NCBI GenBank assembly: GCA_001460835.1
Contig: CYKH01001902.1
Span: 6,363 to 56,198 of the forward strand
DNA: 49,836 bases
Direction of reading: 5' to 3'
From: Bodo saltans
Lineage: Eukaryota > Euglenozoa > Kinetoplastea > Eubodonida > Bodonidae
In this document: one piece after another, positions 44,141 through 49,836 of the stretch
How the letters are laid out: each line of letters opens with the position of its first letter
Position numbering within the stretch: position 1 is the first letter of the stretch
Program-made: the position numbers and the translations under genes
Notes under the pieces: model-generated
Database searches by the model: none
Told to the model about the DNA's origin: nothing
The model's input: only the letters and a program-made list of their open reading frames with translations

Positions 44141-47100
44141 ATGCGCGACGCAATCGTCCACTTCTTTGCGGTGACAGCCGCAGTGGTGAGCATCAGCTCT
44201 GATCTCATCCTTTGGTGGATGGCTTCGCGAATTTGGAAGCAACGTCTGCTGCCAACTTCTCATTACACTGAAGTTGGTTTGCGATTTGTGGTAGCGTTCA
44301 CGATGATTGCCTACGCCGCGCACACTCAACAACAAGCGATGATCATCGCATATATTTCAGCGGCTCTTGCATCTGCACTCTTGTGGCTCTCTCACTGCCA
44401 TGGGCTCGTGCAGAACAAAGCCATTGGTGAAACGCAACGTCAATTGATTGCGTTCGCCTTCTCCATCCTCCTTGCGATGGGTATTGTCATTCTCTTTTTG
44501 ACGTCGACGAGCGTCGGGTGCATTGTGGTGGCCGCGGGATTCGCCGGGCTGAACCTATTCAGTGCCGCGATGAGGTCCGTTGGGCCTCAAGCACGCTTGC
44601 AGAGCCTTGACGGAGATGAAGTCATTCATGGCGGCCGTTTGATTGCTGCGGCGTTGTGGCTGCTCTACGGTTGCGTTGAGGGTGATATGTACGTTGCCTT
44701 GGTTCACACCATCATATTGGTGACGTCCTCAGTCGTTCTATTTGCACGCATTGCGAATCTCACCCTACCTCCCAAATCTACTTCCAGTCCTTCACACATG
44801 TGGGGTGCTGAGCCGCTGTACAACAAGAGCCGTGAAGACGATGCATCGCTTTGGGACTTGTTGTCTTTTGCGTGGGTAAAAAGCTACGCAACTGCCGCTG
44901 CAGATGAAACTCTGACATCGGCGACACTACCGCCACCGCTTCTGGGGTGCCGGACCTGGGATCTTGGGAGGAAACTTGAAGCGCAAATGAAACAAGAGCT
45001 TGACATCTACCACCTCTGGGATTCGCGCGCTCTTGCAGGAGACGAAGTCAGTGCTAAGTGGGACACCAGCAGCCGTGGGAACATGCGCTGGGTCGGTTGT
45101 ATTTCTCGCTCCCCCAACCCAACTCAAATGATGGTGGGCATTGAATGGACCATCAAGCCAACAACGCATGCTGGACTATTCGCACCTGAGTTCCACAACG
45201 GAACGTTTGAAGGAGAATTTCTTTTCGCCGAAGAGAACAAAGGGAGCTCGCACAACTCATCGTGCATTCCCGCTGATGAGGTGGTATTGCTCTCCTCTGC
45301 AGATGAGTCAGCTCCCCGTCCCCAGTATCCTTCCGTGGTGCGCGCTCTTTTTACTGCCACGTGGTCTCAAATCTGGGTTCAAGCTCCATTCCGAATGATA
45401 GCCGATATCTGCATGCTGAGCTCGCCCGTTGTTCTTGAAGCTTTTGTGAAGTTTCTGAAGTCAGATGACGCCTCTGTCGTCAATGGCGTCATGCTGGCTG
45501 TTCTTATTTTTGTCATTGGAGTGATTCAAAGCTCACTTCTGCATCGTTACTACCACCTCAGCATTCGGTGCGGAATCGCGCAACGCAATGCTGTCCTTGG
45601 GGTCCTTTTCACTAAATGCTTTAGCATTTCCCCAAAGGACCTCGCGCATCCCGACATGGGGCCTGGCCGAGTGGTCAACATGGTCAGCAGCGACGCTGAG
45701 AGATTCAACGACTTTCAGCAAATGCTTCTTTACTTTTGGAGTTACCCATTTCAGGTCGTTTGCGGAATTGCTCTGCTCTATCGCCTCGTGGGTTGGTGCG
45801 CAGTGGGCAGCATCGTTGCACTCTCCGTCTCCATTCCCCTTCAGAAAAAGGTCGCACAACTTCAGCACACGTATCGCCTCGAACTCGTCAAGACCTCTGA
45901 CCTGCGCGTCAAGTTAACGAATGAACTTTTTGGTGGTATTCGTGTTGTGAAGTTCATGGGGTGGGAGCTCAATTTCCTTGAGCGCCTTGAGCAGCGTCGC
46001 TCACAAGAGCTCGTTTTCTTGAAAAAGGCTCAGTACTGCAGAATTCTTGCGGCTCTTGTCACCGCTGCCACACCAACCATGCTTGTCGCAGTGGTGTTCA
46101 TTCTTTACTACTTGAGTGGCAACACACTCACTCCAGAAGTTGTATTTCCTACCATCTCTGTGCTGAATATTCTCCGCATTCCATTCATTATGATTCCCAA
46201 TCTGTTCACCGCGCTAATTCAATTCTCTGTCGCGGCAACCAGAGTCACGAAGTTCTTGATGAGTGACGATCAATCCGACCTTGCAATCACGAACATCGAC
46301 GAATACGTGGTTGATGCACCCTCTGCTAAAGACGCGTCCATTGTCTTCGAAAATGCAACCCTTTGCGCGTACCTCCCAACTAAGTTACCTGCAGTTGAAC
46401 GAATCCTACCACGAGAGAAAACCCTTCGAAATGTGCTGCTGCCCTGCGTGCCTTCGAAGGCGAAGTCTTTCACATCGACAGGAAGTTACTTTGTGATGGA
46501 ACTCAGGCCATTACTAAAGAGCATCTCACTCCGCTTCCCGAAAGGAAAGCTCACAGTGATTCTTGGACCTACAGGCTCTGGAAAGTCGACGTTGCTTGAA
46601 GCTGTGTTAGGGCAACTGTACTTGTCCGAAGGTAAAATTGCGACGGCCGACTCAATCGGTTTTGTCCCGCAGCAGCCTTGGATCATGAACGCAACTGTGA
46701 AAGAGAACATCGAATTCTTTTCTCCTGCGGATGAAAAGCGCCTCGCAACGGCCCTTCGGACTTGCCAGCTAGACACAGACTTGCACATGCTCCCTGGCGG
46801 ACTTGACACTGAAATTGGTGAGCGTGGTGTCAATTTGAGCGGCGGACAACGAGCCCGTGTGAGTATGGCACGAGCAGTGTACGCCAGACGTGATGTATAC
46901 CTCCTCGACGATCCCCTTTCAGCACTGGATGCGCACGTTGGTGCCGCACTTCTGAATGACTGTATTCTCGACACTCTCGCATACTCCACAAGAGTCCTTG
47001 CCACTCATCACGCACATGTGCTCCCCAAAGCTGATTACATCATTGAGCTGAACCTCGATGGATCGATCAAATTCTCTGGCACATACCCTGAGTATTCAGG

Positions 47101-48241
47101 CACTCACCCCAACGACGACAGCAATGCTGCATCTCCAACCGGGCGCTCACCAACAACCCAGATTCCCTCCTCTCCCAAAAAAGAATCTCAAACAGGTGCA
47201 AAGCTCACCTCGAAAGAAGAAAAGGCATCTGGGAGTGTCCCGCTGGCAACGTACATCGCGTACTTCAACGCTTGTGGCGGACTGCTTCGCATCTTGCTAG
47301 TTGTCCTCGTATTTCTTGCGACAGAGTTCCTGATTGTCTCCAACACGATATGGCTGTCGCTTTGGTCTGTGCAAACCATGTCATTATCTCAGACGACATA
47401 CCTGCTTGTGTATCTTCTTGTCATCACCATTGGCATCATATCTGCTCCGCTGCGGTATCGTGTCGCGTACGACGCAATGCGCAAAGGCTCGTTCCAACTC
47501 CACGCAGCTCTCCTTCGCTCGGTAATCCGAGCACCCATGTCATTCTTCGACACGACACCGCTAGGGAGAATCTTGAATCGATTCGTTCAAGATATCGACC
47601 AGGCCGACAATGGACTTCAACTCAGCATGGTCAGCATGTTGCAAATGCTATTTTCAGCATTCTCAACCACGTTGATCATGCTCGTCTCTCAACCGGGAGT
47701 CATCCTAGTGATCCTTCCGTGCTTCTATGTCTATTACCGTCTCCTCGTTTTTTATAATGCAGCCAATCGAGAGGCGCGTCGAATTGGGAACGTTGTCAAG
47801 TCACCCGTGTTCTCGCTGCTGACAGAAGTCTTGAATGGAGTTAAGACAATCTGTGCTTTTAAGAAAGGAGAAGTCATCATGCTGGAAGCTGAGAAGAGGC
47901 TCGACGTGACATATTCTGCAGCGTATCTGCAGAACCTTCTCAATCGATGGCTTCGACGCAATGCGCAAAGGCTCGTTCCAACTCCACGCAGCTCTCCTTC
48001 GCTCGGTAATCCGAGCACCCATGTCATTCTTCGACACGACACCGCTAGGGAGAATCTTGAATCGATTCGTTCAAGATATCGACCAGGCCGACAATGGACT
48101 TCAACTCAGCATGGTCAGCATGTTGCAAATGCTATTTTCAGCATTCTCAACCACGTTGATCATGCTCGTCTCTCAACCGGGAGTCATCCTAGTGATCCTT
48201 CCGTGCTTCTATGTCTATTACCGTCTCCTCGTTTTTTATAA
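44141..48241 (+). CDS. ABCC (MRP-type) ABC transporter with CAP-Gly-like insertion, 5' part
   Basis: Full-length MRP type: TMD0 (about 1-205, several helices), L0 linker, TMD1 (about 405-715), NBD1 with Walker A GPTGSGKS (809-816), Q-loop FVPQQPW, signature LSGGQRARVSMARA and Walker B VYLLDDPLSALD (Asp in place of catalytic Glu, as is normal in ABCC NBD1), then a linker and TMD2. Between the L0 motif (LWDSRALAGDEVSAKW) and the usual TMD1 start (PSVVRALF) lies an extra segment at 301-386 with a CAP-Gly pattern: RGNMRWVG (312-319), GIEW (333-336), HNGT then EGEFLF (352-362). Real coding ends at 47953; beyond it a tandem 484-bp duplication puts the frame out of phase and it stops at 48241. Substrate unknown. 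Confidence 0.85.
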   Translation: MRDAIVHFFAVTAAVVSISSDLILWWMASRIWKQRLLPTSHYTEVGLRFVVAFTMIAYAAHTQQQAMIIAYISAALASALLWLSHCHGLVQNKAIGETQRQLIAFAFSILLAMGIVILFLTSTSVGCIVVAAGFAGLNLFSAAMRSVGPQARLQSLDGDEVIHGGRLIAAALWLLYGCVEGDMYVALVHTIILVTSSVVLFARIANLTLPPKSTSSPSHMWGAEPLYNKSREDDASLWDLLSFAWVKSYATAAADETLTSATLPPPLLGCRTWDLGRKLEAQMKQELDIYHLWDSRALAGDEVSAKWDTSSRGNMRWVGCISRSPNPTQMMVGIEWTIKPTTHAGLFAPEFHNGTFEGEFLFAEENKGSSHNSSCIPADEVVLLSSADESAPRPQYPSVVRALFTATWSQIWVQAPFRMIADICMLSSPVVLEAFVKFLKSDDASVVNGVMLAVLIFVIGVIQSSLLHRYYHLSIRCGIAQRNAVLGVLFTKCFSISPKDLAHPDMGPGRVVNMVSSDAERFNDFQQMLLYFWSYPFQVVCGIALLYRLVGWCAVGSIVALSVSIPLQKKVAQLQHTYRLELVKTSDLRVKLTNELFGGIRVVKFMGWELNFLERLEQRRSQELVFLKKAQYCRILAALVTAATPTMLVAVVFILYYLSGNTLTPEVVFPTISVLNILRIPFIMIPNLFTALIQFSVAATRVTKFLMSDDQSDLAITNIDEYVVDAPSAKDASIVFENATLCAYLPTKLPAVERILPREKTLRNVLLPCVPSKAKSFTSTGSYFVMELRPLLKSISLRFPKGKLTVILGPTGSGKSTLLEAVLGQLYLSEGKIATADSIGFVPQQPWIMNATVKENIEFFSPADEKRLATALRTCQLDTDLHMLPGGLDTEIGERGVNLSGGQRARVSMARAVYARRDVYLLDDPLSALDAHVGAALLNDCILDTLAYSTRVLATHHAHVLPKADYIIELNLDGSIKFSGTYPEYSGTHPNDDSNAASPTGRSPTTQIPSSPKKESQTGAKLTSKEEKASGSVPLATYIAYFNACGGLLRILLVVLVFLATEFLIVSNTIWLSLWSVQTMSLSQTTYLLVYLLVITIGIISAPLRYRVAYDAMRKGSFQLHAALLRSVIRAPMSFFDTTPLGRILNRFVQDIDQADNGLQLSMVSMLQMLFSAFSTTLIMLVSQPGVILVILPCFYVYYRLLVFYNAANREARRIGNVVKSPVFSLLTEVLNGVKTICAFKKGEVIMLEAEKRLDVTYSAAYLQNLLNRWLRRNAQRLVPTPRSSPSLGNPSTHVILRHDTARENLESIRSRYRPGRQWTSTQHGQHVANAIFSILNHVDHARLSTGSHPSDPSVLLCLLPSPRFL
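47470..47953 (+). repeat. 484-bp tandem duplication, copy 1
   Basis: Copy 1 begins CGACGCAATGCGCAAAGG and ends at GATGGCTT. By eye it is identical to copy 2 over its full length, and copy 2 starts at the next base. It codes for part of TMD2 of the ABC transporter. Confidence 0.95.
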
Positions 48242-48437
48242 TGCAGCCAATCGAGAGGCGCGTCGAATTGGGAACGTTGTCAAGTCACCCGTGTTCTCGC
48301 TGCTGACAGAAGTCTTGAATGGAGTTAAGACAATCTGTGCTTTTAAGAAAGGAGAAGTCATCATGCTGGAAGCTGAGAAGAGGCTCGACGTGACATATTC
48401 TGCAGCGTATCTGCAGAACCTTCTCAATCGATGGCTT
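47954..48437 (+). repeat. 484-bp tandem duplication, copy 2
   Basis: Perfect copy of 47470-47953. 484 mod 3 is 1, so the second copy is read in a shifted frame by the upstream ORF. Collapsing it gives one ABC transporter frame of 1628 aa. Confidence 0.95.
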
Positions 48438-49511
48438 GGCCTTCGTATTGAACTCCTTGGAACTGCAATTATCGGAACAGTTGCTCTTGGTACTGCGCTT
48501 AGCAAGCTTTTCAGCTTCGGAACGTCGAACGTTGCAGTTCTGTCACTTGGGCTCACAATGTCAACAACGATCACGACAATGCTGAACTGGATGGTACGTC
48601 AAGTGTCTGCAGTTGAATCGGATATGAACAGCATTGAGCGTATTCTCTACTACAGCGATTCCATCGAGCAAGAAAACCTTGAGTTAGTACCGTGTCAACA
48701 AACGAAAGCTGCGTTGAAAGACACTTCTATTGTTTTCAAAGACGTTGACATGAAGTATCGCGCAGATCTTCCGTTAGTCCTACAACGACTGTCGTTCAAC
48801 GTCAATTGCAACGAAAAAGTTGGTGTTGTGGGCCGGACTGGCAGTGGCAAATCAAGTCTTCTGATGACATTTTTACGGATCGTCGAAATTTGTGGAGGGT
48901 CGATTACCATTGGTGGCGTCGCTGCTTCATCAATGTCTCTCGCTCAGCTCCGTGGTCTGTTTTCAATGATTCCCCAAGATCCAATCCTGTTCGACGGAAC
49001 GATAAGGTCGAACTTGGATCCGTTTGGGCAGCACGGCGATGCAGATGTCGTAGAAGCTTTGGCACTTGTGGGCATGCAAGAGAAAGTTTTCGAAGATCCA
49101 CTTGGAATTCAACGTGTTGTTCTTGATGGAGGCTCAAATTTCAGCGTTGGACAACGCCAGCTGCTTTGCATGGCACGAGCGATTCTGAAGAAAGGATGCG
49201 AATTCATCCTAATGGACGAAGCAACAGCAAACATCGACCCGGACATGGATGCTCGAATCCAATCAGCTGTGAAAACTGCATTTGCTACCAAAACGGTGGT
49301 CACCATCGCACATCGAATTCAAACAATTGCATCTTATGACAAGATCATTGTCATGGACCGTGGCGAAGCCGTCGAAATTGGCCCTCCGCAAACGCTTTTC
49401 TTGAACCCCACCTCAAGCTTCCGCGCCCTCGTTGATGCGCAAGAAGGAACCACCAAAGAAGAAATCCTTGGAGTGTTGGACCCAACCCGCAACCGATCAC
49501 CTAAACAATAG
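47961..49511 (+). CDS. ABCC (MRP-type) ABC transporter, 3' part
   Basis: This frame begins inside copy 2 of the duplication and holds the end of TMD2 and the second nucleotide-binding domain: Walker A GRTGSGKS, a Q-loop SMIPQDPILFDGTIRSNLD, signature FSVGQRQLLCMARA, and Walker B FILMDEATANID with the catalytic Glu intact, then IAHRIQTI (H-loop His). The pairing of a degenerate NBD1 and a canonical NBD2 is typical of ABCC. The first Met-containing frame start is only an artefact of the duplication; this is the continuation of the gene starting at 44141. Confidence 0.85.
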   Translation: MRKGSFQLHAALLRSVIRAPMSFFDTTPLGRILNRFVQDIDQADNGLQLSMVSMLQMLFSAFSTTLIMLVSQPGVILVILPCFYVYYRLLVFYNAANREARRIGNVVKSPVFSLLTEVLNGVKTICAFKKGEVIMLEAEKRLDVTYSAAYLQNLLNRWLGLRIELLGTAIIGTVALGTALSKLFSFGTSNVAVLSLGLTMSTTITTMLNWMVRQVSAVESDMNSIERILYYSDSIEQENLELVPCQQTKAALKDTSIVFKDVDMKYRADLPLVLQRLSFNVNCNEKVGVVGRTGSGKSSLLMTFLRIVEICGGSITIGGVAASSMSLAQLRGLFSMIPQDPILFDGTIRSNLDPFGQHGDADVVEALALVGMQEKVFEDPLGIQRVVLDGGSNFSVGQRQLLCMARAILKKGCEFILMDEATANIDPDMDARIQSAVKTAFATKTVVTIAHRIQTIASYDKIIVMDRGEAVEIGPPQTLFLNPTSSFRALVDAQEGTTKEEILGVLDPTRNRSPKQ

Positions 49512-49836
49512 TTCTCAGCACTCAACGGAGCTCTTTCCTTCCGTCTGGCGAGTAAACAGCAACGTCACAACTGCAACGTCAAATACAAATTCCACGACAG
49601 AAAAACAATGAAGTGGTGTACACTGTCCTGCAAAAACAACTGTTCAGTCAACCCTCGTTGCAACTTAAAGATTTTCAAGATTCTCCAAAAGAAAAACAAA
49701 CCAGCAACGATTGCGATGAGGAGCTCAACGACGCACCACAGGAAGAAAAAAATAACGTTTGCACATTGTGCGGCATCGCATACGATGCTAGTGTCAACGC
49801 GGATGTTGAAGGGGCCGAAACGCAGAAGTCACTGAC
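49512..49836 (+). other. Window edge: 3'UTR of ABC gene and unresolved open frame
   Basis: After the ABC stop there is a C/T-rich spacer. An ATG at 49609 opens a Lys/Cys/Ser-rich frame running to 49835 that looks like a shadow. A second frame with no ATG is open from about 49554 to the end of the window and reads more like a real protein, ending with a C-x2-C (CTLCGIAYD) and an acidic stretch. Neither can be called a gene from this window. Confidence 0.3.

Noticed and set aside
47272-47757. Overlapping frame in the ABC gene with the same C-terminal text as the 44141 ORF
   Set aside because: It is copy 1 of the 484-bp repeat read in the wrong frame, mirrored by copy 2 in the upstream ORF.
95-49525. 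Many minus-strand open frames of 60-350 codons, including a long one opposite the acyloxyacyl hydrolase (6123-7184)
   Set aside because: All overlap well-supported + strand genes, have no family motifs, and their openness follows from codon bias of the sense strand.

Overview
The window looks like nuclear DNA of a kinetoplastid flagellate, most likely a free-living bodonid close to Bodo saltans (inference; no search was run). All convincing genes (about 26) lie on the + strand, are intronless, and are separated by 100-570 bp. Many intergenic spacers carry a pyrimidine-rich tract followed by the first AG shortly before the start codon, as expected for polycistronic transcription with spliced-leader trans-splicing. 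No rRNA, tRNA, CRISPR, transposon or bacterial-type operon signal was seen. Several long open frames begin with GTG or TTG; in a eukaryote these are not starts, so I moved starts to the first ATG after the predicted splice acceptor.

Layout. 1-5.3 kb: small unknown protein, Ser/Thr-rich single-pass membrane protein, ALG10 glucosyltransferase, MLF-like protein. 5.4-11.2 kb: acyloxyacyl hydrolase, LACTB2-type metallo-beta-lactamase, unknown small protein, PFK2/FBPase2-like protein with a degenerate kinase half. 11.6-17 kb: SCYL2-type pseudokinase (holding a 300-N gap), UBA-PUB protein, mRNA cap methyltransferase. 17-27.7 kb: large coiled-coil protein, REV1 polymerase, a disrupted exportin-4-like gene, leucine carboxyl methyltransferase. 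27.9-36 kb: TPR protein, SAP-domain protein, PUF RNA-binding protein, sedolisin (TPP1-like) protease, CoA-type Nudix hydrolase. 36-42.2 kb: RND/MMPL membrane protein, GlcNAc-6-phosphate deacetylase, acylated small protein, disordered small protein. 42.5-49.8 kb: PH-like protein, a large ABCC transporter split by a tandem duplication, and an unresolved edge frame.

Functionally this is mostly a housekeeping mix, as is normal for kinetoplastid gene arrays where neighbours need not be related. Three genes (acyloxyacyl hydrolase, sedolisin, GlcNAc-6-P deacetylase) fit a bacteria-eating lifestyle. ALG10 suggests glucosylated dolichol-linked N-glycan precursors, which the parasitic trypanosomatids are reported to lack.

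Most notable: (1) an apparent CAP-Gly-like module inserted in the linker between TMD0 and TMD1 of the ABCC transporter; (2) an acyloxyacyl hydrolase with complete saposin and GDSL parts in a protist; (3) ALG10; (4) three places where the assembly itself looks wrong: a perfect 484-bp tandem duplication in the ABC gene, a 54-bp repeat flanking the N gap in the SCYL2 gene, and scrambled 115/156-bp repeats in the exportin gene. Collapsing the first two restores or keeps single long reading frames.
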